A program made the position numbers and the translations under genes. The notes below the pieces were generated by a model that ran no database searches, had not been told where the DNA came from, and was given only the letters and a program-made list of their open reading frames with translations. Positions 44,087 to 53,160 of a DNA stretch of 57,863 bases are shown piece by piece. How positions within the stretch are numbered: position 1 is the first letter of the stretch; each line of letters starts with the position of its first letter. Origin of the DNA: Deltaproteobacteria bacterium (GTDB taxonomy: Bacteria > Desulfobacterota > Syntrophia > Syntrophales > Smithellaceae); the NCBI GenBank assembly GCA_025361065.1, contig JANYAY010000085.1:1-57863 (forward strand). Direction: 5' to 3'.

Positions 44087-44995
44087 TCACAATTCGTCTG
44101 ACACCACCGTGCCCGGCAGCCGCCGGCACGTTTCGCAATATTCATTTACCATTTCAGCGACAATTTGTGCCGCCGGTTTTATGTCTCGCACCTGGGCCAC
44201 GCTCTGCCCGGCACTCCAAAAATCAAGCCACTTTTTCGACGTCAGCGGCGGCCTCTCCTCCATATCCGCGATACTTGCGGCGATCCAGTTCGCCGGATTT
44301 CCCGTTACCCGGTTCGTACAAACGATGCCATCGGGATCAGTATCGATAAGGGCCTGTTTGTAGGCCGCGGAAGCACGGGATTCCGGTGTGGCGACAAGTC
44401 GCGTCCCCACGATAACCGCACAGGCGCCGCAGGCAATGGCTGCGGCCATCTGCGCTCCGGTACTGATTCCACCGGCCGCGACTACGGGCAGTCCGACCTT
44501 CTCTCGGAGATAGGGTACGAGGATAAGCGTTGAAACACGGCCGCCATGTCCCCCGGCGCCTGCCCCTACAGCCACCAACCCATCCACACCTCCCTCACGG
44601 GCCTTGAGCCCCTGGGCCAGGGAAACTACATCAGCAAATACCAATCCCCCGCGGGCATGGACGGCATCCAGAATCAGACGGGGATCCCCCAGAGATGTAA
44701 TGAAAAATTTGACACCGTGATCGAGACAGATGGCTAGTTGTTCCTGCCAGGGAAATTTTCCGGAGAGATGAATATTGACACCCACCGGCGCCTCCGTTTG
44801 GGAACGGATGATCTCCATGGCCTGCCGCAGCTGTTCCGTCGTGCGGTAATTCGGCAGGGGAAGCATCCCCAACCCTCCGGCATTACAGACGGCGACCACC
44901 AGTTCTTCATATGATACCAGAAACATGGGCGCCCCGATGATCGGATAACGAATTCCCATTATGGCAGTGAATTCTGTTGAAATCATGGGCACCAT
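44087..44995 (-). CDS. Nitronate monooxygenase family flavoprotein
   Basis: A 302-residue FMN TIM-barrel protein of the 2-nitropropane dioxygenase family. The N-terminal region IMGIRYPIIGAPMF, the FMN-binding GAGAGGHGGR near residue 157 and the phosphate-binding region VVAAGGISTGAQMAAAIACGACAVIVGTRLV near 188 are clear. In anaerobe beta-oxidation clusters these proteins may act as enoyl-CoA reductases or other flavin enzymes rather than on nitronates; that is only an inference. AAAGGA precedes the ATG. Confidence 0.85.
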   Translation of the reverse strand: MVPMISTEFTAIMGIRYPIIGAPMFLVSYEELVVAVCNAGGLGMLPLPNYRTTEQLRQAMEIIRSQTEAPVGVNIHLSGKFPWQEQLAICLDHGVKFFITSLGDPRLILDAVHARGGLVFADVVSLAQGLKAREGGVDGLVAVGAGAGGHGGRVSTLILVPYLREKVGLPVVAAGGISTGAQMAAAIACGACAVIVGTRLVATPESRASAAYKQALIDTDPDGIVCTNRVTGNPANWIAASIADMEERPPLTSKKWLDFWSAGQSVAQVRDIKPAAQIVAEMVNEYCETCRRLPGTVVSDEL

Positions 44996-45101
44996 ATCTG
45001 TCCTTTAAACCCGTTACTTTTTTTGCAGCGACAAAACACATTGCCTTCCGGATGCGGCCACTGCTTGGCGCCGGCCGCATCCGTCAGCCAATGTTGTTTT
45101 A

Positions 45102-46544
45102 TTATTTGATACCAGCCATTCCCTCAGCAAGCTTCTTGCAGCGGGCGATGGTCTTTCTTGCTTCCATCAGAATGGTCATTCTTTCCGCAAAAGGAGAACC
45201 CTCGCCGTGGAGGCAAATCGTTTCCAGGTCGCCGGCGGTCAGACGGCGAATCAGATCAAACATTCTCAATCTATTCTCCGTCGGAACTTTTGCACTGCCC
45301 TGGAGGTACTTCTTGATGTCCTCGTGTGTTTCGGGGTTCATCCAGTCTCTGTAGGTCGGGGCGGTCACCAGGAGCCCACCGGCAAGATCCTGAATGATCT
45401 CGCAAATCTTGTGGTAATTGTGGGCAAAATGGTATTTCGCGATATTCGTTGTAATGGGATTAGGAACGGGAATGCCGGCATGATCCACGAAATCCAGACA
45501 GGCCGACCTCGACAGTGCAGTGAGCGTCTCGAGATAGATCACGATCTCCGTGATCTTTTCCTTGACGTGGGGGGCGTCGGCAATGCCGTTATACTCGGCA
45601 ATAGCCTGAGCAATTCCCAGTAATTGTTCGCTCATGGGTATGCGATAGGCACAACCCGTCCGGCGATGCATGAGGGCGAAATTGTAAACCATCGTCGCCG
45701 CAAACTTCCACTCGCCACACAGGAACACTCTGTCCCACGGTACAAAGACATCATCGAAAATAATGAGAGAGTCCGTGTGCATCATTCTCAACGGACTGTC
45801 CAGGGGGAACTCGTCATCACTGATCCGGCCATTGAAGGGACGGACAATCTGCCGGACACCCTTGGCATTGGCCTGGATGGCAAAGGCAACAGCGTAGGGA
45901 GCCTCCTCAGGAGAACTCATGGCCTTGCAGGGAATAACGAAGAATTCATTACAGTAGGCGGCTCCGGTAATATGAACCTTGGCGCCCCGGACGATAATCC
46001 CTTTGTCATCTTTGCTGACCAGGCGCACTTGGAAGTCGGGATTCGCCTGCCCCGGGTCGGAAGGCTTAAGGTGCCGGTCGCCTTTGGCATCAGTAACTCC
46101 CGCCACGACGCATTTATCCGTCTTCTTTAAGTATTTTCTGTATTTTTCAATACGTTCCGCATACACCTTGCCGGCATCGCCCATGGTCCTGGCCGTAATG
46201 GCAATGGCGTTCATAGCATCGGCGCCGATATCATGGGCCAGAGGAATGTATCCTTGCCCCAGTTCCGTTGCCTTGATGATCAGCTCCAGGTGCTTCAACA
46301 GATCCTGACCGTTCTTAGGGATATGGTTGTACCTGCTGATATTTTCCTGGAGTTCCTCATCGAAAACCAGCGCCAGATCCTTGTACTGCGGATCGTGGGC
46401 CATTTCATAATCCACGGCCACCGTATTGACGCAGGCAGCCAGGTGGGGATGGTCGCAAACATTATCGATCTTCTTGCCCTTGTAGTAGACGATCCTGCCG
46501 TCGTTTAAACTCTCTCTATATTGATCTGCTGTCATTAAGCCCAT
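45102..46544 (-). CDS. HpaB / 4-hydroxybutyryl-CoA dehydratase family flavoprotein without the Fe-S cysteines
   Basis: A 480-residue protein of the 4-hydroxyphenylacetate 3-hydroxylase / AbfD family. Shared segments are DAKGDRHLKPSDPGQ near residue 152, GIIVRGAKVHITGA near 183, FDDVFVPWDRVFLCGE near 263 and the end ARKTIARCKKLAEGMAGIK. The dehydratase needs four cluster ligands. His293 is kept and a Cys (298) lies nearby, but the region equivalent to the CxxxC pair reads IPLAHDIGADAMN, with Pro101 and Asp105 in place of the cysteines. An FAD-only acyl-CoA dehydrogenase-like activity is more likely. AGGAGG is 11 bases from the ATG. Confidence 0.82.
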   Translation of the reverse strand: MGLMTADQYRESLNDGRIVYYKGKKIDNVCDHPHLAACVNTVAVDYEMAHDPQYKDLALVFDEELQENISRYNHIPKNGQDLLKHLELIIKATELGQGYIPLAHDIGADAMNAIAITARTMGDAGKVYAERIEKYRKYLKKTDKCVVAGVTDAKGDRHLKPSDPGQANPDFQVRLVSKDDKGIIVRGAKVHITGAAYCNEFFVIPCKAMSSPEEAPYAVAFAIQANAKGVRQIVRPFNGRISDDEFPLDSPLRMMHTDSLIIFDDVFVPWDRVFLCGEWKFAATMVYNFALMHRRTGCAYRIPMSEQLLGIAQAIAEYNGIADAPHVKEKITEIVIYLETLTALSRSACLDFVDHAGIPVPNPITTNIAKYHFAHNYHKICEIIQDLAGGLLVTAPTYRDWMNPETHEDIKKYLQGSAKVPTENRLRMFDLIRRLTAGDLETICLHGEGSPFAERMTILMEARKTIARCKKLAEGMAGIK

Positions 46545-46673
46545 TGTAATTTATACCTCCTGATTTTTGACCCTTCTGAAATATTTATTGTCTGACACTC
46601 CAATTGCGTTCTTTCTTCTCCCGGCGCACAACTTCCCTCTCTTTTTAAGGAAACCTTGCTGCCCCAGGCCCGG

Positions 46674-47438
46674 TTAGATGGATCCGCCGCCGTCCGCAAC
46701 CAGAATCTGTCCCGTCATGTAAGCCGATGCATCCGAAGCGAGGAATAAGGCAATACGACCCATTTCTACCGGCTCGGCAACACGTTTAATCGGCATATGA
46801 GCCATTTCCACCTTCATCAGCTCTTCGTTGCTCCAGAGAGCCTTGCTGAATTTAGTCCTTGTCACGCCCGGGGCGATGCAGTTCACGCGTACATTGAATT
46901 CGCCCATTTCTTTGGCCATGGCGCGGGTCAGCATGCCGATGCCGGCCTTACTGATGCAATACAATCCCAGACCTTTATCCGGACTTACACCGCCGACAGA
47001 AGAGACATTAACTATATTGCCGCTCTTCTGCTCGCGCATAATCTTACCCACCAGCTGGCTCATAATGGTATAACCCTTGAGGTTAGTGACCATGATCTGG
47101 TCGTACATTTTCTCGTCCATATCAATGAGGTATCCCATGCCGGGATTGGTGGCCGCATTATTCACCAGAATGTCAATCCGCCCGAATTCTTTGATGATAG
47201 CGTCAACTCCGTTCTTCACACTGTCTATTTCCCGGTTGTGCATAGGTACGGCAAGGGCCCTACGTCCCATGGCCCTGATTTTCACAGCAACCTTTTCCAG
47301 ATCTTCCAGTTTACGGCTACAAATAGCCACATCGGCTCCCGCATCAGCAAAAACCAATGCTATAGCCTCACCAATACCCCGGCTGCCCCCGGTAACAACG
47401 GCAACTTTCCCTTCCAATGACAAATATGATGTATCCAT
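46674..47438 (-). CDS. Short-chain dehydrogenase/reductase, first gene of the proximal block
   Basis: A 254-residue SDR with TGGSRGIG near residue 16, NNAATNPG near 91, SSVGG and the catalytic YCISK (YxxxK). Its N-terminus has the acidic-residue pattern of NAD-dependent 3-hydroxyacyl or alcohol dehydrogenases. AAGGAG lies 8 bases before the ATG. It is the first gene downstream of the sigma-54 promoter at 47497-47513, and HpaB-like, NMO and thiolase-like genes follow on the same strand. Confidence 0.88.
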   Translation of the reverse strand: MDTSYLSLEGKVAVVTGGSRGIGEAIALVFADAGADVAICSRKLEDLEKVAVKIRAMGRRALAVPMHNREIDSVKNGVDAIIKEFGRIDILVNNAATNPGMGYLIDMDEKMYDQIMVTNLKGYTIMSQLVGKIMREQKSGNIVNVSSVGGVSPDKGLGLYCISKAGIGMLTRAMAKEMGEFNVRVNCIAPGVTRTKFSKALWSNEELMKVEMAHMPIKRVAEPVEMGRIALFLASDASAYMTGQILVADGGGSI

Positions 47439-47496
47439 GATTTATTCTCCTTTTCCGAATATTTATTGCCAGATGATGTAAACAGACAGCACTTAG

Positions 47497-47513
47497 TGCA
47501 AGATAAATGCCAA
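47497..47513 (-). promoter_or_regulatory. Sigma-54 (-24/-12) promoter of the proximal catabolic block
   Basis: On the minus strand TTGGCATTTATCTTGCA has GG and GC separated by exactly 10 bases, the sigma-54 signature. Predicted transcription start is about 50 bases before the SDR start codon. The 15-base core TGGCATTTATCTTGC recurs at 54792-54808. A palindrome GCACTTAGTGC (47489-47499) overlaps the -12 region. Confidence 0.8.
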
Positions 47514-47609
47514 CCGTCTAATTACATTAAGTGCTTTTATTTCGAAGACTTGACCTGGAAGTTTCCCCGAAAACGTAAGATGGTGCACAACATACGGTTT
47601 TGTAACCAT

Positions 47610-47619
47610 CCATATGCTG
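47610..47619. promoter_or_regulatory. Possible upstream activator site for the proximal block
   Basis: CCATATGCTG lies about 97 bases upstream of the -24/-12 promoter. A nearly identical CCATATGTTG lies about 79 bases upstream of the other sigma-54 promoter. The position fits an enhancer-binding-protein site; the match is short. Confidence 0.3.
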
Positions 47620-47730
47620 CGCAAATACACCCTTTCCGGCACTCCGGCAGATCAAACCCTTTGCTTTCCATCTCAGGGGCGCCGCAAAAAGGCCTCCCCA
47701 AAGTTCACGATAGCGCTTCATCCAAAACGG

Positions 47731-47771
47731 TTAATGTCGGGAGGCTGATCCTATCTGCCCCCCGACATTAA
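47731..47771 (-). terminator. Hairpin downstream of the distal liv cluster
   Basis: An 11-base perfect stem TTAATGTCGGG/CCCGACATTAA with a 19-base loop lies 44 bases after the stop of the last distal-cluster gene. There is no long T-run on the minus strand, so it is a candidate terminator or processing hairpin. It separates the distal and proximal transcripts. Confidence 0.5.
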
Positions 47772-47814
47772 TAAATAGATTTGGAATCTCCGGCCGGACG
47801 GACGATTCGGCCTG

Positions 47815-49029
47815 CTACTCCTGCGGCGTCTTAGGCGCCTTAATGGAATCGACAATGACAAAACGCTTGGTCTTTCCGTCAGCCTTGAGGATCAGGCTGG
47901 AAAAACTGCTCACATGCTGCTTGGGTCCAAAGGTGATGTTCGGACAAAGTCCACCCATATCAAAATTCCGGACGCTTTCCAGTCCTTTCACCAGGGTCTC
48001 GGGATTCAGATCCTTACCGGCCTTGCGGAGTCCCTGGGCCATGGCCTCGATGTATCCCCAACCGGCCAGATACAGATAGTCCGGATACGCTGGGTTTTCC
48101 AGGGTCTTGGCCGCATTGCCGTACTTCTTGTTAATCTCTTTGATGCGTTTAATCCCCGGCAGATCAGTGTTCACCGGCGCATAAGGCGTAACAAACATAT
48201 AGCCGTCGGCCGCCTCACCGGTCAAGGCAAAGAGCGGCGGGACGCCTGTGGTATTGTTCGATATCAGCTGAACATCCCAACCCATCTTCACCTTCTGCTT
48301 GATGATGGCGGCTGACTGGGGCAGGTAAGTCCAAAGCATGATAGTGTCCACGTTGGCTTCCTTCATGGCGTTCATATGCGGTGTGAAATCGATGGTACCG
48401 GTCTTGTAAGGGGCCTGTGCAACAAGCTTCGTCTTCAGGAACGCGGCTGCAGCGCTTGCTCCCTCGAGGCCTTCCCTGCCGAAATCATCATCCTGATAGA
48501 TGACTCCGATCCGCGCCTTAGCGTTCTTTCCCAGAACATACTCAACCGCCCGGGAAGCCATGCTGAACTGGACCGTATGGGGCACAAAAACCCATTTATT
48601 GCCGGGATGATAGAATACCTTGTTGGCCCCGTGGGGCATGAGGACGACCTTGTTCTCGGCACACAGGGGCACGATGGCGCTGGAACCGGCACTGCCCAGA
48701 TTGAAGGCGATGGCCAGGACCTCGTCTTTGAGGATCACTTTCTTGGCCGCATTCATCGTCGTAGTGGGAAGAATACCATTATCCTCGACCACCAGATTGA
48801 TTTTTCTGCCGTTAATTCCGCCGGTATCATTGACCCAGGCCACATAATCCCTGAAAGCATCGGCAATGGGCGGCCCGCCGTATTTCCCCGGTCCCGAGAG
48901 ATCAACGAGACAAGCGAGCTTGATTTCTTTATCTGTAACGCCACGCACGGTTGCCGCCCAGGCACTGTTCACCGACAGGAACAAGACAACCGCCAATAAT
49001 ACACTCCATCCCCACAATTTGCTTCTCAT
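47815..49029 (-). CDS. LIV-type ABC transporter substrate-binding protein
   Basis: About 404 residues; start MRSKLWGW chosen because AGGAGG lies 6 bases upstream. A cleavable signal peptide covers about residues 1-26 (VNSAWAAT). The periplasmic binding fold follows (IKLACLVDLSGPGKYGG, NGRKINLVVEDNG). It serves the distal LIV transporter. It is related to but well diverged from the 33996-35189 protein, so the two importers probably differ in ligand. It is the last gene of its cluster, the opposite end from livK in the proximal cluster. Confidence 0.87.
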   Translation of the reverse strand: MRSKLWGWSVLLAVVLFLSVNSAWAATVRGVTDKEIKLACLVDLSGPGKYGGPPIADAFRDYVAWVNDTGGINGRKINLVVEDNGILPTTTMNAAKKVILKDEVLAIAFNLGSAGSSAIVPLCAENKVVLMPHGANKVFYHPGNKWVFVPHTVQFSMASRAVEYVLGKNAKARIGVIYQDDDFGREGLEGASAAAAFLKTKLVAQAPYKTGTIDFTPHMNAMKEANVDTIMLWTYLPQSAAIIKQKVKMGWDVQLISNNTTGVPPLFALTGEAADGYMFVTPYAPVNTDLPGIKRIKEINKKYGNAAKTLENPAYPDYLYLAGWGYIEAMAQGLRKAGKDLNPETLVKGLESVRNFDMGGLCPNITFGPKQHVSSFSSLILKADGKTKRFVIVDSIKAPKTPQE

Positions 49030-49191
49030 CTCTTTCCTCCTTGTCATTAATGTAATCAACAACACTTTGCCATCAATCCTCCCGCAGCGATCGACAGCCC
49101 ATTTTAAATCCTGCTGCTGGAAATATTACTCCTTCGATTGCCGGTCCGTTCCCGATTCCCCGGATCAGCAAAGAGCATTTATACAATAGGC

Positions 49192-50226
49192 TTAATACTT
49201 AAAGGGCCAGGTCTTCCAGTAAACTTTTATCCGCCGATAGATGCCGACAAGCCCCTGAGGTTCGAACAGAAGCGTCAGGACAATGACCAGACCGAAGATG
49301 CCGAGCTTTAAATCCACGATCAAGCCGCTGAGATTGGGATACGTACCCCGCAGCGCGTCAGTCAGGTAAACAATGCCGTAGGGGATGCCGGTAATCAGAA
49401 TGGCACCCAGGATAGAGCCCAGAATGGTGCCCATTCCTCCGAGAACGATCATCGCAATATAGGCGATAGACAAGGAAATGTCAAAATTTCCGGGTACGAT
49501 CCATTTCTGGTAATACGCCAGCAGGCATCCCGCCACGCCGGCATAGAAGGCACTGACGGCAAACGCCATTATTTTGTATTTGCTCAGCGAAATCCCCATA
49601 GCTTCCGCCGCGATGTCACGATCGCGGATGGCTACAAAAGAACGGCCAATTTTCGTCCGGGCAAGATTCTTGGCGACGAGTGTTGCAAGGGCCGCAAAAA
49701 ACATGATCAGATAAAAGAACTGCAGTTCCGTTTCAATAAAAAAGCCGCCGGCTCCGATCTTGGGAACAGCCATGCCCGTATCTCCCCTGGTAAGGTCCCA
49801 GTGAAAGAGGACGTACTCGATAATGAAACCAAAGGCCAATGTCCCGAGAGCCAGATACAGGCCTTTCAGCCGCAGAGAGGGAACGCCCACGATCAGGCTC
49901 AACAAGGCTGCAGTTGTGCCGGAAACAGGCAGGGCAACGATAAAAGGGACTCCCAGCGTTCCCGCCAGCAGGCCCGTCGTGTAAGCCCCGATGGCCACGA
50001 AGGCCCCATGCCCCAAGGAAATCTGCCCCGTATAACCTATCAGGAGATTGAGACCCAGGGCGCCGATCACGGCAATACCCATTCCGTTGAGGATACTTAA
50101 TTGATAGCGGGACAGTAGAAAAGGCAGCACAATCATCGCCGCGATAAAAATTCCCAGCCATGACTTGACCCAGAGATTCTGGAAAAGCGCTGTATCTTCC
50201 CGGTAACTGATCTTGAAGTTCGCCAT
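49192..50226 (-). CDS. LIV-type ABC transporter permease (LivM-like)
   Basis: A 344-residue polytopic permease with NLLIGYTGQISLGHGAF near residue 60, VPSLRLKGLYLALGTLAFG near 115 and FVAIRDRDIAAEAMGISL near 195. It ends TLLFEPQGLVGIYRRIK, typical of LivM. It lies 8 bases after livH, so the permeases are cotranscribed. It differs from the proximal LivM mainly in the N-terminal third. Confidence 0.88.
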   Translation of the reverse strand: MANFKISYREDTALFQNLWVKSWLGIFIAAMIVLPFLLSRYQLSILNGMGIAVIGALGLNLLIGYTGQISLGHGAFVAIGAYTTGLLAGTLGVPFIVALPVSGTTAALLSLIVGVPSLRLKGLYLALGTLAFGFIIEYVLFHWDLTRGDTGMAVPKIGAGGFFIETELQFFYLIMFFAALATLVAKNLARTKIGRSFVAIRDRDIAAEAMGISLSKYKIMAFAVSAFYAGVAGCLLAYYQKWIVPGNFDISLSIAYIAMIVLGGMGTILGSILGAILITGIPYGIVYLTDALRGTYPNLSGLIVDLKLGIFGLVIVLTLLFEPQGLVGIYRRIKVYWKTWPFKY

Positions 50227-50234
50227 AAACTTTT

Positions 50235-51134
50235 CTATACCCTTTCCACTTTTTCCTTCCCGAAAATCCCGTAAGGCCGGATCATCAGAACGATGATCAT
50301 AATCACAAAGGCGGCCACGTCCTTGATATCACCCATATGAAAATTTCCCAATTCCATACCGCTCAGATAATTAGCCGCCAACCCTTCGACAACGCCGATA
50401 ATGATGCCGCCCAGAATGGCCCCGCTGATGCTTTCCATTCCCCCGAGAATCGCCGCAGCCATGGCCTTGATCCCCACATGGCTCATCGAAAGGCGGACAA
50501 AGCTCTGCTCCGCGAGGAACATGCCCGCCACCGCCGCTACCAGTCCTCCCAATGCCCAGGCCACCATGTGAATTTTCTTCACGTTGATGCCCATGAGTCC
50601 CGCCGTATCCGGATCTTCCGCCGAACCCCGCATGGAGATTCCCAACAGAGAGCGGTTAAAAAACAAGATGACAATGACAAACAGGACGACAGAGACAATA
50701 ATCGTGGAGATCGAACCCTGGGCAAAGGTAATTTTATCCAGGTGAATAACCTTATCCGTAAAAGGAGAATTGAGCGAGTAAACATCATGCCCCCAGATAA
50801 GCCCCGCAAGACACGTCAGGATACTGGCGAGCCCTACGGTGACCATGATCGTGGAAAACAGGGGTTCACCCACCATGGTCCTGAAGAAGACCTGGTAAAC
50901 GACCGCACCCAGAATGATGCCGCCGATCAGAGCGATAAAGAAGGCATAAATATAAGGAACGTTCATCATGGTGGCAAAGCTGTAACAGATAAAGGCGCCC
51001 ACCATAGCTAACTCTCCCTGGGCAAAGTTAATCACGCCTGTCGATTTGAAGATGAGCACAAAACCAAGGGCCATCAGGGCGTAAATCGCCCCCATGGACA
51101 AACCATTAAACAGAATCTCGATAATCTTTTCCAT
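50235..51134 (-). CDS. LIV-type ABC transporter permease (LivH-like)
   Basis: A 299-residue permease with LivH landmarks GLSMGAIYALMALGFVLIFKSTGVINFAQGE at the start and AAAILGGMESISGAILGGIIIG near 225. GAGAGGG lies about 10 bases before the ATG. It forms the membrane channel with LivM. The 165-base gap to the upstream fadD gene holds repeat family 3 copy B. Confidence 0.88.
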   Translation of the reverse strand: MEKIIEILFNGLSMGAIYALMALGFVLIFKSTGVINFAQGELAMVGAFICYSFATMMNVPYIYAFFIALIGGIILGAVVYQVFFRTMVGEPLFSTIMVTVGLASILTCLAGLIWGHDVYSLNSPFTDKVIHLDKITFAQGSISTIIVSVVLFVIVILFFNRSLLGISMRGSAEDPDTAGLMGINVKKIHMVAWALGGLVAAVAGMFLAEQSFVRLSMSHVGIKAMAAAILGGMESISGAILGGIIIGVVEGLAANYLSGMELGNFHMGDIKDVAAFVIMIIVLMIRPYGIFGKEKVERV

Positions 51135-51177
51135 TATATCAACACCCTCTCTGAATTTTCCTCCCGGCAGGACTCTT

Positions 51178-51300
51178 ATACCATTTCGATTTCAAAGGAT
51201 AACGCGGCGGCAAGAAGGAGGCGCCGGAGACGTATTGTACATACGTTGAAGAAGCCGACGACGATGCCAACAAAGTTAGCCACAGAAAGCGAATTGGTAT
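51178..51300 (-). repeat. Repeat family 3, copy B, ending at the fadD stop codon
   Basis: This 123-base element is the reverse complement of copy A. Its terminal inverted repeats are clearer (ATACCAATTCGCTTTC at one end, ATACCATTTCGATTTC at the other). The outer end touches the TAA stop (51300-51302) of the fadD gene, as copy A does at the fadB-like gene. TA at both ends would suit an IS630/Tc1-type insertion. Confidence 0.85.
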
Positions 51301-53111
51301 TAGCGACCGCCGTACATTTCCGCTATCTCCTTAACAAACCGCTTCTCAATGGTCTTGCGTTTTACTTTCTGCGTGGCGGTCAATTCCTCATCATCCTGGT
51401 CGAGCTCCTTCTCCAGAATTTTGAACTTCTTGACGCTTTCTACATTGGCCAGGCCTTCATTCGCCACGTCAATCTCCTGCTTAATCAGTTCCTTGACTTT
51501 TGGATTTTCCGCCAGACTCCGATAGGTCGTGTAAGCAATTTTGTTCTTCTGCGCCCAGTTCCCCACGTTTTCGTAATCGATCTGAATCAGCGCACTAATA
51601 TACTTTCGGCGGTCACCAATGGCAATCGCCTCTTTTATATACATACTGCATTTAAGCTTGTTTTCAATTTCTGAAGGAGAGATATTCTTCCCTCCGGAAG
51701 TGATGATGATATCCTTCTTACGATCAACGATGTAGAGGTGATTGTCCTCATCGAGCTGGCCCACATCTCCCGTACAATACCAGCCGTCACGGACTACCTC
51801 ACATGTGGCCTCGGGGTCCCGGTAATAACCGACAAAGATGGAATCCCCCTTAACATGGATTTCTCCATCCTCGGCCAGTCGAAATTCCAACCCTTGGCAA
51901 GGCTCTCCCACGGATCCATGTTTGATTTTCTTATGGGGCCCGGAAATCGTTCCGGACGTTTCCGTGGCTCCATACATCTCCACGGTCCGCACACCGAGCG
52001 AGCGGAAAAATGTCAGGACCTCCGGGGCAATAGGCGCCCCGCCGCTCATGAGACAACGGCAGTTGAGCATCCCGACCTTGTCCCGGACGGCCCGGAAACT
52101 CCAGAGATAACCCAAAGCATAAAGCAAACGCCACTGTAAAGGAACCTTTTCGTTGTTCATTCGGTAGCTCGATACCCGCAGGCCCACGGGCTGCCAGAAA
52201 TTATACATGAATTTCTTAAAACGCGTCGTGTCTTCCATCTTGATTAGTACGCCGGAGTGCAGTTTTTCCAAAATGCGCGGAACGGCGGCAAAAAACGAGG
52301 GGCGAATCTCCTGGATGTTCTGCTGAACCGTCTCGATCGATTCGGCAAAACTTACCGTATAGCCGAAAACCAGCGGCATGCTCATGGTAAGGCTTCTCTC
52401 GAGTATATGGCATAGCGGCAAATAGGAGACCAGTGTATCACGATCCGTAAATTGCAATACCGGCTGCAGCGCATATACAGCCTGATGAATGACATTCCGA
52501 TGGGAAAGCATGGCGCCTTTGGGATGTCCCGTTGTCCCGGACGTATAGACTATAAAAGCCACATCTTCCGCCTGGCCCTGTGCAACAAGACGGGTAAAAG
52601 CCGCCGGGTCTTTCCGGAGGGCTTCCCTGCCTAAAGCTTCTACATCCTTATAACTAATGATCAGAGGTTCATTGTAGTTGCGTAATCCTTTTATGTCGAT
52701 AACGATGATCTTTTGCAACAGAGGCAATTCTGCTTTAACTGCCAGAACCTTATCGGCCTGTTCCTGGTCCTTGACAACAACAAACCGCGATTCGGAGTGA
52801 TCAAGAATATATTTCACCTGTTGGGCCGAATTTGTGGGATAAATACCGACTGCCACCCCCCCCAGACTCTGGATTCCCAAGTCGGCAAAAAGCCATTCCG
52901 GGCAGTTCTCACCCAAAATCGAGGCCTGGTCTCCTTTTTTCATGCCCAGATCCGTAAGACCCAGGCAGAATTCACGAACCTTTCCCAAGTACATATTCCA
53001 AGAGATTTCCTGCCAGATGCCTTTGAACTTTTCCCGCATGGCAACCCGGTCCTGATAAAGCTCCGTTTTTTCCAGCAGAAGCTTCGGCAATGTCGTATTT
53101 ACCCTCTCCAT
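51300..53111 (-). CDS. Acyl-CoA synthetase (AMP-forming) embedded in the distal liv cluster
   Basis: About 603 residues. I chose ATG at 53111 (MERVNTTL) because it aligns with the start of the 30641-32452 paralogue and has a GGGAG about 9 bases upstream. An in-frame ATG at 53171 overlaps livG and would add 20 residues. Motifs are YTSGTTGHPKGAMLSH, EMYGATETSG, WYCTGDVGQLDEDN and DRKKDIIITSGGKNISPSE. It sits between livG and livH, mirroring the fadD inside the other liv operon. Confidence 0.9.
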   Translation of the reverse strand: MERVNTTLPKLLLEKTELYQDRVAMREKFKGIWQEISWNMYLGKVREFCLGLTDLGMKKGDQASILGENCPEWLFADLGIQSLGGVAVGIYPTNSAQQVKYILDHSESRFVVVKDQEQADKVLAVKAELPLLQKIIVIDIKGLRNYNEPLIISYKDVEALGREALRKDPAAFTRLVAQGQAEDVAFIVYTSGTTGHPKGAMLSHRNVIHQAVYALQPVLQFTDRDTLVSYLPLCHILERSLTMSMPLVFGYTVSFAESIETVQQNIQEIRPSFFAAVPRILEKLHSGVLIKMEDTTRFKKFMYNFWQPVGLRVSSYRMNNEKVPLQWRLLYALGYLWSFRAVRDKVGMLNCRCLMSGGAPIAPEVLTFFRSLGVRTVEMYGATETSGTISGPHKKIKHGSVGEPCQGLEFRLAEDGEIHVKGDSIFVGYYRDPEATCEVVRDGWYCTGDVGQLDEDNHLYIVDRKKDIIITSGGKNISPSEIENKLKCSMYIKEAIAIGDRRKYISALIQIDYENVGNWAQKNKIAYTTYRSLAENPKVKELIKQEIDVANEGLANVESVKKFKILEKELDQDDEELTATQKVKRKTIEKRFVKEIAEMYGGR

Positions 53112-53160
53112 GAATGTTGCTCCCCCCTCCCGCTGATCATCTTTAATAATCGCTTGGCCA

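Noticed and set aside
45102-46544. Calling this gene 4-hydroxybutyryl-CoA dehydratase
   Set aside because: Cluster-ligand cysteines appear to be missing, so only the family, not that activity, is supported.
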